DNA of 42,927 bases, from contig DASTYT010000014.1 of NCBI GenBank assembly GCA_035764725.1, positions 1 through 42,927 of the forward strand, given 5' to 3'. The DNA is from Candidatus Methylomirabilota bacterium. GTDB lineage: Bacteria; Methylomirabilota; Methylomirabilia; Rokubacteriales; CSP1-6. Under the pieces are notes generated by a model. It did no database searches. It was given only the letters and a program-made list of their open reading frames with translations, and was not told where the DNA came from. The position numbers were made by a program, and so were the translations under genes. Below are positions 7,978-16,576 of this stretch, in pieces; positions within the stretch are counted from its first letter, which is position 1; every line of letters begins with the position of its first letter.

Positions 7978-8160
7978 TCCCGGGTTCCAGGGAAGCCGGT
8001 GAGGCCTGCGGGCCGAATCCGGCGCGGTCCCGCCACTGTGAGTGGGGAGCCAGGTCCGTTCGTTTCGCGCGGCGCATCCGCGCGAGGCCACTGGGAGCGA
8101 TCCCGGGAAGGCCGGGGACCTGCGCGACGAGCCACGAGCCAGGAGACCTGCCCCGGGGCG
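7978..8160 (+). promoter_or_regulatory. Cobalamin riboswitch 2 (btuB operon)
   Basis: Second copy of the cobalamin aptamer: AGGGAAGCCGGTG (7989-8001), GAATCCGGCGCGGTCCCGCC, CACTGTGAGTGGGGAGCC (8035-8052), GAGGCCACTGGGAGCG (about 8083-8098) and the B12 box GCCAGGAGACCTGCC (8138-8152). CCCGGG-type arms at 7979-7984 and 8152-8157 could close the structure. It lies 34 nt before btuB; AAAGGAG at 8182-8188 is the ribosome site it would control. No T-run follows, so translational control is more likely than termination. The btuB-cbiZ-tonB-cbiB-cobQ operon should be repressed when cobamide is plentiful. Confidence 0.93.
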
Positions 8161-8193
8161 TTGGCACCCCCTTTCGAGGCAAAAGGAGCGGTC

Positions 8194-10077
8194 ATGCGTC
8201 TCGTCCTCGTCGTGATGCTGGTTTTGCTGCCCGGGCTCGTCCGGGCGCAGGACGCCAGTACGCCCGAAGCGAAGAAGGTGGATCCCGTGGTCATCACCGC
8301 CACCAAGGTGGAGACGCCCGTGAGCCAGACGGGCGCCGCGGTCACGGTGATTCCCGGCAGTGACTTCCAGACCTATCAGTACACGTCCATCGGCGACGCC
8401 TTGCGCACCGTCCCCGGCGTGCAGGTTCTGCAGTCCGGCTCGTTCGGCAAGACCACGTCGGTCAGCATCCGCGGCGCCAACCCGAGTCAGGTGCAGGTGC
8501 TCGTGGACGGCGTGCGGGTGAAGAGCCCCACGCTGGGCGAGGCCGAGCTGGTCGACATCGCGCCCGACCTCATCGAGCGCATCGAGGTCGTGCGGGGCCC
8601 CCAGTCCACACTCTACGGCGCCGACGCCATGGGCGGAGTCATCAACATCATCACCAAGAAGGGGCAGGGGAAAGTCGTGCAGGGCAGCATCGAGGAGCAG
8701 GTCGGCAATTACGGGACCTGGGTGAGCCGCGGCACCGGCTACGGGCAGTGGAACATCCTCGACTACTCGTTCGCCGGGTCGTACATCGAGTCGAACGGCC
8801 AGTTCAAGAACGACAACGCCGACCAGAAGGCGCTGAGCGGGCGAATTGGCCTCACCTTGCCCTACGATTCGTCGCTGGCGTTCGTGGCACGCTGGAATCG
8901 CACGGATACCGATCTGCCGGTGAAGTTCGTCTGCTGCGGGCTCCTGCCCATCGAGCCCCTCATCGACCGGAACGCCCAGCAGCAGTCCGAGACGCTGATC
9001 CTGAGCCTGGAAGGCAAGACGCGGCCGGTGCCGTGGTGGGAGAGCCGGGCCCGCATCTCTCGCTACCAGAACGCGCAGGGCTTCCAGGACCCCATCGATC
9101 CGGGCTACGACTTCGACATCGCCCAGAAGTCCCAGATCAACGTGGAGCGGCGGGAGGCGGAGTGGATCAACTCGTTCTTCGTCGGGCCATGGAGCACGAG
9201 CACGGTGGGGCTCGAGTATCGCCACGAGGAGGGCGATAACAAGGGCGTCTTCAAGGATGCCACCCACACCAAGTCGTTCTTCTTCGAGCAGCAATTCCGC
9301 TTCTTCGACCGCATCTTCCTCACCGGTGGGGTGCGCATCGACGACAACAGCGCCTTCGGCACCCACACCTCGCCGCGCGGCTCGGCGGCTTTCGTGATCA
9401 AGGAGACGGGGACTCGGATCCGCGGCAGCGCGGGATCGGGCTTCCGAGCGCCGACCTTGAACGAGCTCTTCTTCCCAGGCTTCTCGAATCCCGATCTCCA
9501 GCCGGAGACCAGCTTCTCGTGGGACGTCGGGGTGGACCAGACGTTCTGGCGGGAGCGCATCCGCCTCGGGCTCACCGTCTTCTACAACAAGTTCGACAAT
9601 CTGATCCGCTTCGTCCCCACCGACACGTTCCCCTTCGTGGCCGCCGTCAACGTGGCGCGGGCGCGGGCGTCGGGCGTGGAGTTCAACGGCGAGGCGGATC
9701 TCCTGAAGAACCTGGTCGCCTCGGTGAACTACACCTACACCGACTCCGAGGACCTCAGCACCGACCGATGGCTTCCCCGCGAGCCCCAGCACCGCTGGAA
9801 CATCGGGGTCACCTGGGAGCCCATCCGGCGTCTACAGCTCTTCACCCAGATCCACGTCGTGACCCGGCAGTTCGAGTCCGAGGAGGCGGGCTTCAACAGC
9901 GGCCACACGCGGATCGACGTGGGCGGGAGCTACCGTCTTCTTGACAAGTACGGCGTGCTCCAGTTCCTCGACCTCACGGCGAGGGTCAACAACATTCTCA
10001 ACGAAGGCTATGCCGAGGTCCGGGGGTTCCCGGCGCTCGGCACCGCGTTCCTCTTGGGGGCGCGGGTCGGCTTCTGA
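8194..10077 (+). CDS. btuB: TonB-dependent vitamin B12 outer-membrane receptor
   Basis: A 627-aa TonB-dependent receptor. A signal peptide (residues 1-21, ending GLVRAQ) is followed by a TonB-box-like DPVVITATKVE and the plug domain (VTVIPGSDF, LRTVPGVQVLQSG, VSIRGANPSQVQVLVDGVR, RIEVVRGPQSTLYGADAMGG, VINIITKKG). The remainder is a 22-strand-type barrel ending in an aromatic residue (GARVGF). The start is ATG 8194 with AAAGGAG 5 nt upstream; the frame stays open upstream through the riboswitch but that part is untranslated. Riboswitch control and the cbiZ and cbiB neighbours identify cobalamin/cobinamide as the ligand. Confidence 0.94.
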   Translation: MRLVLVVMLVLLPGLVRAQDASTPEAKKVDPVVITATKVETPVSQTGAAVTVIPGSDFQTYQYTSIGDALRTVPGVQVLQSGSFGKTTSVSIRGANPSQVQVLVDGVRVKSPTLGEAELVDIAPDLIERIEVVRGPQSTLYGADAMGGVINIITKKGQGKVVQGSIEEQVGNYGTWVSRGTGYGQWNILDYSFAGSYIESNGQFKNDNADQKALSGRIGLTLPYDSSLAFVARWNRTDTDLPVKFVCCGLLPIEPLIDRNAQQQSETLILSLEGKTRPVPWWESRARISRYQNAQGFQDPIDPGYDFDIAQKSQINVERREAEWINSFFVGPWSTSTVGLEYRHEEGDNKGVFKDATHTKSFFFEQQFRFFDRIFLTGGVRIDDNSAFGTHTSPRGSAAFVIKETGTRIRGSAGSGFRAPTLNELFFPGFSNPDLQPETSFSWDVGVDQTFWRERIRLGLTVFYNKFDNLIRFVPTDTFPFVAAVNVARARASGVEFNGEADLLKNLVASVNYTYTDSEDLSTDRWLPREPQHRWNIGVTWEPIRRLQLFTQIHVVTRQFESEEAGFNSGHTRIDVGGSYRLLDKYGVLQFLDLTARVNNILNEGYAEVRGFPALGTAFLLGARVGF

Positions 10078-10730
10078 TGATCCGGGGCCTCCGCGTGGCG
10101 ATCGACGAGCGGGCGGTGGTCGTGACGGCCGAACGGCCGCTCCACGTGCTGTCCTCGGCGGTGCGGCGCGGAGGCCTCGGCGAGGCCCGCACGATCCTGA
10201 ATCTCCACGTCGACACGCATCATCCCTCGGACGACCTTGAGCGACCGCTGGCCGACTTCATCGCGGAGCGCAGGCTCCCCGAGCCGTGCGTCGGGCTGCT
10301 CACCGCGGCGTGGACCGAGCACGCCGAGGTGGCTCATGTGACGGCGGGCGGCTTCGCGGTCACGGCGGTGGCGACGGTGGGCCTGTCGAACCGGACCACG
10401 GCGGGACGCGCGGCTGCCGCGCGCTGGCAGCCGTCGACCATCAACACCATCGTGATCGTGGACGGGCAACCGGAGGCGGCGGCGCTGGTGAACGCCGTCG
10501 TGACCGTCACCGAGGCCAAGACGCTGGCCCTCGCGGAGGCCGGCGTGCGGAGCGCCGACGGGCATCCGGCCACCGGGACGTCCACCGACGCCGTCGTCGT
10601 CGCGGCGACGGGCCGCGGGCCCGCCGCGCGCTTCGGTGGGCCCGCCAGCGAGATGGGCGCGGCGATCGGGCGCGCGGTGCTGCACGCGCTCGAGCGCGGG
10701 ATCGTCGCGTGGAAGGTTCGCAACCCGTGA
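10077..10730 (+). CDS. cbiZ: Adenosylcobinamide amidohydrolase
   Basis: A 217-aa CbiZ. It cleaves the aminopropanol side chain of adenosylcobinamide (and of pseudo-cobalamins in bacteria) to give adenosylcobyric acid, allowing imported corrinoids to be rebuilt with another lower ligand. Visible family motifs are HVLSSAVRRGG, NLHVDTHH near residue 45, GLLTAAWTEHAEVAH, FAVTAVATVGLSN, INTIVIVDGQPEAAALVNAVVTVTEAK and TGTSTDAVVVAATGRG. It starts at ATG 10077, sharing one base with the btuB TGA, and overlaps the TonB gene by 4 nt. Its product is the substrate of CbiB, two genes downstream. Confidence 0.9.
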   Translation: MIRGLRVAIDERAVVVTAERPLHVLSSAVRRGGLGEARTILNLHVDTHHPSDDLERPLADFIAERRLPEPCVGLLTAAWTEHAEVAHVTAGGFAVTAVATVGLSNRTTAGRAAAARWQPSTINTIVIVDGQPEAAALVNAVVTVTEAKTLALAEAGVRSADGHPATGTSTDAVVVAATGRGPAARFGGPASEMGAAIGRAVLHALERGIVAWKVRNP

Positions 10731-11734
10731 GGCCCGCGTGGATGCGAGGCGTGGCGCTGCTGGCCGGGTCGCTCGGGCTACACGTCGCCGCCCTCGCCGC
10801 GCTGCCCGCGATATTCCCCGCGGCGCCGCCCACGCCGCTATTCGTGGATCTCACGACGCTCGATCAGGCTGCCACCGGGCCCGGGGGCGAGGGGGGCGCG
10901 GGCGCCGAGGTCGGCCCGGGGGGCGCGGCCGGTCGCAACGACGACGCGACGGCACACGCTCGACGCCCCACCCCCGCCGCGAGGGCTCGAAGGGCCGAGC
11001 CGCCGCCGGTGGAGGCGCCGCGTGCCCTCGCGTCGCTACGCACGCCCGCGCCCAGCTCTCCGCCCACTTCTGCTCCTGCGCCCACGTCCATCGCTCCGCC
11101 TTCCGTTGCGCTCGCGCAGGCGCCAATCCCGCCGCCCGTCGTCGCGCCCGCGCCCGCCCCGAGCCCTCCGCCCGCTGTCATCCCCACGCCCAGCGTCGAG
11201 ACGCCACCCGCGCGCCCGCCCCTTGCCACGCCTCCAGCCGCAGCAACGAGGGAGTCAGGGCTCGACCAGGCGCTGCCGCTCGCCGGCGACGCCGATCGGC
11301 CCGCGCCGGGCGGCCCGCGCGACGCCGGCCGCGGGACGCGCACCGATGCGCCCGGTGACGGGAGCGGCGGGGTTTCCGGCCCCGGCGGCTCATCGCTGGC
11401 GCTGGCGCGGCCAGGCGCGGGCCCGGGAGCTGGCGGCAGCGTGCCGCCCGAATACGGGGCGTACCTGGCGCGCTTCCGCCAGCGGGTGGAGGAGGCGCTC
11501 GTGTACCCGCTGGCCGCGCGGCGCCAGGGCCGCGGCGGCCGCGTGGAGCTGGACGTGCTGCTCGAGCCGAGCGGCCGCGTCACGCGCGTCGACGTCGTGA
11601 CCTCGTCCGCCAGCGCCGCGCTCGACGACGCCGCGGTCGACGCGGTAAAGACGGTGGAGGCGATCCCGTTCCCCGTGGGACTCCCGCGCCGCCCGCTGCT
11701 CGTGCGCATTCCGCTCGTGTTCCAGCTGCGCTGA
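10727..11734 (+). CDS. tonB: TonB-family energy-transducing protein
   Basis: A 335-aa TonB-like protein. It has one N-terminal membrane anchor (about residues 6-28), a long Pro/Ala-rich periplasm-spanning linker (about 60-230, many PAP, PSPP and PPA runs) and a C-terminal TonB domain (about 240-335) containing YPLAARRQGRGGRVELDVLL, PSGRVTRVDVVTSSA and ALDDAAVDAVKTVEAIPFP. It starts at GTG 10727 within the cbiZ stop. Its place behind btuB under the same riboswitch suggests a TonB dedicated to B12 uptake. No ExbB/ExbD pair is in the window, so proton-motive coupling must be supplied from elsewhere. Confidence 0.88.
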   Translation: MRPAWMRGVALLAGSLGLHVAALAALPAIFPAAPPTPLFVDLTTLDQAATGPGGEGGAGAEVGPGGAAGRNDDATAHARRPTPAARARRAEPPPVEAPRALASLRTPAPSSPPTSAPAPTSIAPPSVALAQAPIPPPVVAPAPAPSPPPAVIPTPSVETPPARPPLATPPAAATRESGLDQALPLAGDADRPAPGGPRDAGRGTRTDAPGDGSGGVSGPGGSSLALARPGAGPGAGGSVPPEYGAYLARFRQRVEEALVYPLAARRQGRGGRVELDVLLEPSGRVTRVDVVTSSASAALDDAAVDAVKTVEAIPFPVGLPRRPLLVRIPLVFQLR

Positions 11735-11750
11735 GCGGGAGGGTTTGCGC

Positions 11751-12662
11751 GTGACGGTGCTTCTGCTCGCCCTGGCCCTGGACCTGGCGCTGGGGGAGCC
11801 GCCGAATCGCTGGCACCCGGTGGCCTGGGTGGGGGAAGCGCTCGGCGCGGGCCGCCGCGCCCTGGGCAGCGCCACCCGTCCCGTGCTGCTGCTGGGGGGC
11901 GCCCTCGTCGTGATGGTCGTCGCCGCGCTCGCGGCCGGCGCCGTGCTGCTGATGGAGCGCCTCCTCGAGCCGTGGCCGCTGGCGCGCATCGCCGTGGACG
12001 CGTGCCTGCTCAAGGCGGCGCTCTCCCTGCGCGCCCTCTTCGAGGCGGTGCGGCGCGTGCGCGCGGCGCTCACACGCGGCGATCTCGTGGGAGCCCGCGC
12101 GTCCCTGGGCGCGGACCTCGTCAGCCGTCCGACGGCTGATCTCTCCGCGGAGCTTGCGGGCTCCGCGGCGGTCGAGTCACTCGCCGAGAACCTCACCGAC
12201 AGCCTGATCGCGCCGCTGCTCTTCTTCGCGATGGGCGGGGTGGCGGCCGCGTGGGCCTATCGAGTGGTCAACACGGCGGACGCGATGATCGGCTATCGCG
12301 ACGGCGAGCTCGAGTATCTCGGCAAGGCGGCGGCGCGACTGGACGACGTGCTGAACTGGATGCCCGCGCGGCTTGGCGCGCTGGCGATCGTGGCGGGCGC
12401 GGCCCTCGGGGGCGGCTCGCCCGCGGGCGCCTGGCGCACGCTGCGCCGCGACGGCGGCCGCACCGCGAGCCCCAACGCGGGCCTCACCATGGCGGCCATG
12501 GCAGGCGCGCTCGGCGTGACGTTGACCAAGCCCGGGTACTACGCGCTGGGCGAGGGAGCGGCGCCCGACCCCGCGACGATCGGCCGCGCCTGTCGCGTGG
12601 CGGCCGCGGCGCTCGGGATCGTGATCGTCCTGGCCCTCGCGCTGCTCCGGGTGCTCCGATGA
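11751..12662 (+). CDS. cbiB: Adenosylcobinamide-phosphate synthase
   Basis: A 303-aa integral membrane CbiB/CobD. It joins adenosylcobyric acid to aminopropanol (phosphate) to give cobinamide (phosphate). The N-terminus LALALDLALGEPPNRWHPVAWVG is the family hallmark; also seen are ESLAENLTDSLIAPLLFF, YRVVNTADAMIGYRDGELEYLGKAAARLDDVLNWMPARL and ASPNAGLTMAAMAGALGV. The GTG at 11751 was chosen because GGGAGGG at 11737-11743 is 7 nt upstream; an in-frame TTG at 11745 would be too close to it. It overlaps cobQ by 4 nt. It takes the CbiZ product and feeds CobU of the other operon. Confidence 0.92.
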   Translation: MTVLLLALALDLALGEPPNRWHPVAWVGEALGAGRRALGSATRPVLLLGGALVVMVVAALAAGAVLLMERLLEPWPLARIAVDACLLKAALSLRALFEAVRRVRAALTRGDLVGARASLGADLVSRPTADLSAELAGSAAVESLAENLTDSLIAPLLFFAMGGVAAAWAYRVVNTADAMIGYRDGELEYLGKAAARLDDVLNWMPARLGALAIVAGAALGGGSPAGAWRTLRRDGGRTASPNAGLTMAAMAGALGVTLTKPGYYALGEGAAPDPATIGRACRVAAAALGIVIVLALALLRVLR

Positions 12663-14134
12663 CGGGCCGTGCAACGCCCGCGATCATGCTCCAGGGGACG
12701 GGCTCGCATGCCGGCAAGACCGTGCTCGCGGCCGGGCTCTGCCGGCTCCTCGTGCGCGCAGGGCTGCGCGTGCTGCCGTTCAAGGCCCAGAACATGTCCA
12801 ACAACGCCTGGGTCACCGACGAGGGCGGGGAGATGGGGTGGGCGCAGGCCATGCAGGCGGAGGCGGCGGGCGTCGCGCCGGTGGTGGACATGAATCCGGT
12901 GCTGCTCAAGCCGGAATCGGACCAGCGCTGCCAGGTCATTCGCCTCGGCCGCCCGCTCGCGACGGTAGCGGCCCGCGAGTACGCGCGGCTCGGCCCCCGG
13001 CTCTGGCCGGCGATCGCCACGAGCTACGCGCGGCTCGCGCGCGCCGCGGACGTGCTCGTGATCGAGGGCGCGGGAAGCCCGGCTGAGCCGAACCTCATGC
13101 GGCGGGACCTGGCCAACATGCGAGTGGCCCGGCTGGCGCGCGCCCGCGTGCTCATCGTTGGCGACATCGACCGGGGCGGGGTATTCGCGAGCCTCGCCGG
13201 GACGATGGCGCTCTTGCCGGCCTCCGAACGCCGACTCGTCTCGGGCTTCATTCTCAACAAGTTCCGAGGTGATCCTTCACTTCTCGGTCGAGCAGCCCAC
13301 GACCTCCGCCGCCGCACGGGGAAGCCCGTGCTCGGTGTGATTCCGCTCCTGTCCGGCCTCGGGCTGCCGGAGGAGGATTCGCTCGGCCTGGAGCGCCCCC
13401 GGATCACGCGGGCAGCCCCGGCCGACCTGCGCATCGTGGTGCTCCGTCTGCCCGCGATCGCGAATGCCACCGATCTGACCCCCCTCGAGGCGGAGCCCGG
13501 CGTGACGCTGTCCTACGCGGAACGGCCGGCTGATCTCGCGGAGGCCGATCTCCTCGTGCTACCCGGCTCGAAGGACACGCTCGCCGATCTCGCCCATCTC
13601 GTGGCGGGCGGCTTCGTGCCGAGCATCCGCGAGCACGCCGCGGCGGGCCGCCCCGTGCTCGGTATCTGCGGCGGCTATCAGATGCTGGGCGAGCGCGTGG
13701 AGGACCCGGATCACGTCGAGCGCGGCGGCGCCGCCCCCGGGCTCGGGCTGCTCCCGGTGACGACTCGACTCCGCAAGCCCAAGACCACGCGGCGCGTGCA
13801 GGCGCGCTGGCTTCCCGATGGTCCCGTGTTCGACGGCTACGAGATCCACGCCGGCGCGACCGTGGCGAAGCCGGCAGCGCGCGCGCTGGCCGAGGTGGAC
13901 GGGCGGCCCGTCGGGGCCGCCGCGCCGGAGGGCCGCGTCTGGGGCCTCTACGTGCACGGCCTGTTCGACTCGGCAGCTTCACGCCGCCATGTCCTGGCCT
14001 GGGCTGGCGCCCCGGCGGCGCGGCGCGGGACCGGCGATCACCGGGTCGTCCGTGAGGCGGCCTATGATCGGCTGGCGGACGCGCTCGAAGCCTCCGTGGG
14101 ATCGACGGTAATCCGGCGCCTCCTCGGACACTGA
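12659..14134 (+). CDS. cobQ: Cobyric acid synthase (glutamine-hydrolysing)
   Basis: A 491-aa CobQ/CbiP. It amidates the b, d, e and g carboxylates of adenosylcobyrinic acid a,c-diamide using glutamine and ATP. The N-terminal MinD-like ATPase has IMLQGTGSHAGKTVL and PFKAQNMSNNAWVT. Next are MNPVLLKPESDQRCQVI, VIEGAGSPAEPNL and GDIDRGGVFASLAGT. The C-terminal class I glutamine amidotransferase domain has GICGGYQMLGE (nucleophile Cys) and GLYVHGLFDS. It starts at ATG 12659, overlapping cbiB by 4 nt. Its presence suggests that de novo corrin synthesis, or salvage of cobyrinate precursors, also occurs in this organism. Confidence 0.95.
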   Translation: MTGRATPAIMLQGTGSHAGKTVLAAGLCRLLVRAGLRVLPFKAQNMSNNAWVTDEGGEMGWAQAMQAEAAGVAPVVDMNPVLLKPESDQRCQVIRLGRPLATVAAREYARLGPRLWPAIATSYARLARAADVLVIEGAGSPAEPNLMRRDLANMRVARLARARVLIVGDIDRGGVFASLAGTMALLPASERRLVSGFILNKFRGDPSLLGRAAHDLRRRTGKPVLGVIPLLSGLGLPEEDSLGLERPRITRAAPADLRIVVLRLPAIANATDLTPLEAEPGVTLSYAERPADLAEADLLVLPGSKDTLADLAHLVAGGFVPSIREHAAAGRPVLGICGGYQMLGERVEDPDHVERGGAAPGLGLLPVTTRLRKPKTTRRVQARWLPDGPVFDGYEIHAGATVAKPAARALAEVDGRPVGAAAPEGRVWGLYVHGLFDSAASRRHVLAWAGAPAARRGTGDHRVVREAAYDRLADALEASVGSTVIRRLLGH

Positions 14135-14186
14135 TTCACCTGAAATAGCTTCGTGGGGATTCCCGGCGGGAGGTATCATTTTCCAT

Positions 14187-14209
14187 CGCCGCCACGCGCG
14201 GCGTTTTTT
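14187..14209 (+). terminator. Intrinsic terminator after the btuB-cobQ operon
   Basis: CGCCGC (14187-14192), loop CACGC, GCGGCG (14198-14203), then six T. It lies 52 nt after the cobQ stop and 22 nt before the argS start, so it separates the B12 operon from argS. Confidence 0.8.
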
Positions 14210-14231
14210 GTCTCTCACGGAGGAGTCCAGG

Positions 14232-15896
14232 GTGGCCATCACCGACGTGCTGACGGACGCGTTTCGCCGGGCGCTCGCCCGCAAGGGGCTGCCCGAGCCG
14301 AAGTCCGTCATCTGGCAGGTGCCGCGCGGCGGTCAGGCCACGTTCAACTACGCCACGCCCTCGGCCATGGCCTATGCGAAGGAGCATGGGCTGGAAACGG
14401 CCGCGGTCGCCGAGTCGATCGCCGCGGAGCTCGAGGCGCTCGCCGAGGTCGCGACCGCCGAGGTCGCGGGCCCCGGCTTCATCAACGTGCTGCTCGCGCG
14501 CGACTCCGTCTCGGCGCAGCTGCGCGGCGTGCTCGCGGGCGGCGCCCACTATGGCGCGAGCCGGGCCTCATCGGGACGGCGCTACCGGCTCGAGTTTGTA
14601 TCGGCCAATCCCACCGGCCCCCTGGTGATCGTCAACGCGCGCGCGGCGGCGGTGGGCGACGCGCTCGCCCGCATCCTCCGCTCGCAGGGCGCGGACGTGG
14701 AGTCCGAATACTACGTCAATGACGCCGGCAATCAGTTCCAGGCCCTGGCGGCCTCGGTGGAGGCGCGGCTGCGCCAGGCCCTCGGCGAGCCGGCCGAGAT
14801 TCCCGAGGGCGGCTACCCGGGCGAGTACCTGGTGGAGCTGGCGGAGTCCTGGCTGGCGCGCGACGCTGAGGGGCTCCGCGCCCTGCTCGCCCGGCCGGAG
14901 GCCGAGCGCCGCGAGCGCCTCGGCCGCGACGCGGTGGCGGCGATGGTCGCCGGCCATCGCAGCGTGCTCGGGGCCTACGGCACCGAGGTGGATCGTTGGG
15001 TGCACGAGGCGGCGGACGTGCGCGCGACGGGTCTCCCCGAGCGCGCGATCGCGCTGCTCACTGCGGGCGGGCACACCTACGAGCAGGATGGGGCACTCTG
15101 GTTCCGCTCGACCGCGCTCGGCGACGACAAGGACCGCGTGCTCCGGAAGTCGGATGGCGAGCTCACATACTTCGCCGTCGACATCGGCTTCCACCACTTC
15201 GTCAAGTTCTCGTCCACCGATCACGTGATCGACTTCCTGGGCCCCGACCACCACGGCTACATCGGGCGTCTGCGCGCGGCGATGCGGGCCCTCGGCCACC
15301 CCGACGAGGCCTTCGACATCCTCATCGTCCAGCTCGTGACGCTGCTGCGGGACGGCCAGCCGGTGCGCATGTCCAAGCGCCGGGGCGAGTTCGTGCTCAT
15401 GGAGGAGCTCCTGGAAGAGGTGGGCCGCGACGCCGCCCGCTTCACGTTCCTCACGCGGCGGCACGACAGCCCGCTCGAGTTCGACCTCGCGGTGGCGACG
15501 CGGCAGAGCGCGGACAACCCGGTCTTCTACGTGCAATACGCGCACGCGCGCGTGGCGAGCCTGTTCCGCACCGCGGCCCAGCAGGGGATCGCGATACCCG
15601 ACTGGCCCGGGGTGGACTTCTCCTCGCTCGAGCTGCCGGAGGAGCAGGCTCTCATCAAGCGCGTAATCCAGTTCTCCGAGGTGGTCACCGCGGCCGCGCG
15701 CGCGCGCGAGCCGCATCGCCTCGCCTACTACTTGACCGAGCTGGCGGGAGAGTTCCATCCCTACTACAAGGCGCACCGGATCATCACCGAGGACCGCGCG
15801 AGCACCCTTGCGCGCCTCGGGCTGGCCGCCGCGGTGGGGCAGGTCGTCCGGAACGGCCTGGGACTCCTCGGCGTCTCGGCACCCGAGAGCATGTAG
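14232..15896 (+). CDS. argS: Arginyl-tRNA synthetase with divergent HIGH signature
   Basis: A 554-aa class I ArgRS, normal length. An Add1-like N-terminal domain (about residues 1-110) is followed by the Rossmann catalytic core with EFVSANPTGPL. The usual HVGHGR that follows is here V132-I-V-N-A-R137, so both HIGH histidines are missing. Then come YYVNDAGNQ, KSDGELTYFAVDIGFHHF, the KMSK-type loop R379-M-S-K382 and the DALR anticodon-binding domain (VQYAHARVASLF, ELAGEFHPYYKAHRI). The rest of the active site looks conserved, so it is probably active. The start is GTG 14232 with AGGAG 6 nt upstream. It follows a terminator, so it likely begins a new unit with the SPOR gene. Confidence 0.93.
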   Translation: MAITDVLTDAFRRALARKGLPEPKSVIWQVPRGGQATFNYATPSAMAYAKEHGLETAAVAESIAAELEALAEVATAEVAGPGFINVLLARDSVSAQLRGVLAGGAHYGASRASSGRRYRLEFVSANPTGPLVIVNARAAAVGDALARILRSQGADVESEYYVNDAGNQFQALAASVEARLRQALGEPAEIPEGGYPGEYLVELAESWLARDAEGLRALLARPEAERRERLGRDAVAAMVAGHRSVLGAYGTEVDRWVHEAADVRATGLPERAIALLTAGGHTYEQDGALWFRSTALGDDKDRVLRKSDGELTYFAVDIGFHHFVKFSSTDHVIDFLGPDHHGYIGRLRAAMRALGHPDEAFDILIVQLVTLLRDGQPVRMSKRRGEFVLMEELLEEVGRDAARFTFLTRRHDSPLEFDLAVATRQSADNPVFYVQYAHARVASLFRTAAQQGIAIPDWPGVDFSSLELPEEQALIKRVIQFSEVVTAAARAREPHRLAYYLTELAGEFHPYYKAHRIITEDRASTLARLGLAAAVGQVVRNGLGLLGVSAPESM

Positions 15897-15905
15897 GAGG
15901 AGTCC

Positions 15906-16568
15906 ATGAAGCGTGGGCGGAGCAGCAGCGGCGGCGCGTTCCAGCGAATCGGTCTGGCGCTCGCCGCGGTGATCATCCTCACCCTGACCTTCACGCTCGG
16001 CGTGCTGGTGGGCCGGCAATGGGGCGGGCGCGCCGCCTCGGACGCCGCCGAGAGCCCGCGGAAGGCGCAGGCCCTCACGCGCCGCGGACTCGCGGAATCC
16101 GAGGGCGCGCGCCCGCGTGAGCTCCAGGAGAAGCTGACCTTCTATCAAACCCTCACCGCGCCCGTGGGCCCGATCGGCCAGTCCAACCGCGCGCGCACCG
16201 AGGACAAGGGCAAGAGCCCCGCGCCGGCGCCCAGCCTGGCCCCGAGCGCCGCGCCCGTGGCGAGCGGCGCCGGGGCGCCCGCGCTTCCCGCCGCGCCGAG
16301 CGCGAGCCTCCCCGCAGCGCCGTCCGCCAGCGCGGCCGCCTGGACCGTGCAGGTCGGGGCGTTCAAGAGCCGACAGCAGGCCGACGAGGTCCAGAGGCGG
16401 CTCACCGAGGCGGGCTTCCCCGCGGTGCTGTCCCCGGTCACGCTCGACGACGGCCAGTCGCGCTACCGGGTCCGCGTGGGCGGCGCTCGCTCGCGGGGCG
16501 AGGCCGAGCTGCTCGCGCAGCAGGTGCGCGCGCGGCTTCCTCTCACCGCGCTCGTCACCGCCAACTAG
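15906..16568 (+). CDS. SPOR-domain membrane protein
   Basis: A 220-aa protein with one N-terminal transmembrane helix (about residues 14-37, LALAAVIILTLTFTLGVLVG), a short region (RELQEKLTFYQTLTAP) common in such proteins, a Pro/Ala-rich linker (about 105-140) and a C-terminal SPOR domain (about 142-220: WTVQVGAFKSRQQADEVQRRL, YRVRVGG). SPOR domains bind denuded glycan strands at division sites, so a septal or envelope role is likely (FtsN- or DedD-like in layout). It starts at ATG 15906 with AGGAGGAG just upstream, 9 nt after argS. The argS-SPOR pairing is common in several proteobacterial groups. Confidence 0.88.
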   Translation: MKRGRSSSGGAFQRIGLALAAVIILTLTFTLGVLVGRQWGGRAASDAAESPRKAQALTRRGLAESEGARPRELQEKLTFYQTLTAPVGPIGQSNRARTEDKGKSPAPAPSLAPSAAPVASGAGAPALPAAPSASLPAAPSASAAAWTVQVGAFKSRQQADEVQRRLTEAGFPAVLSPVTLDDGQSRYRVRVGGARSRGEAELLAQQVRARLPLTALVTAN

Positions 16569-16576
16569 CGGCAGCC

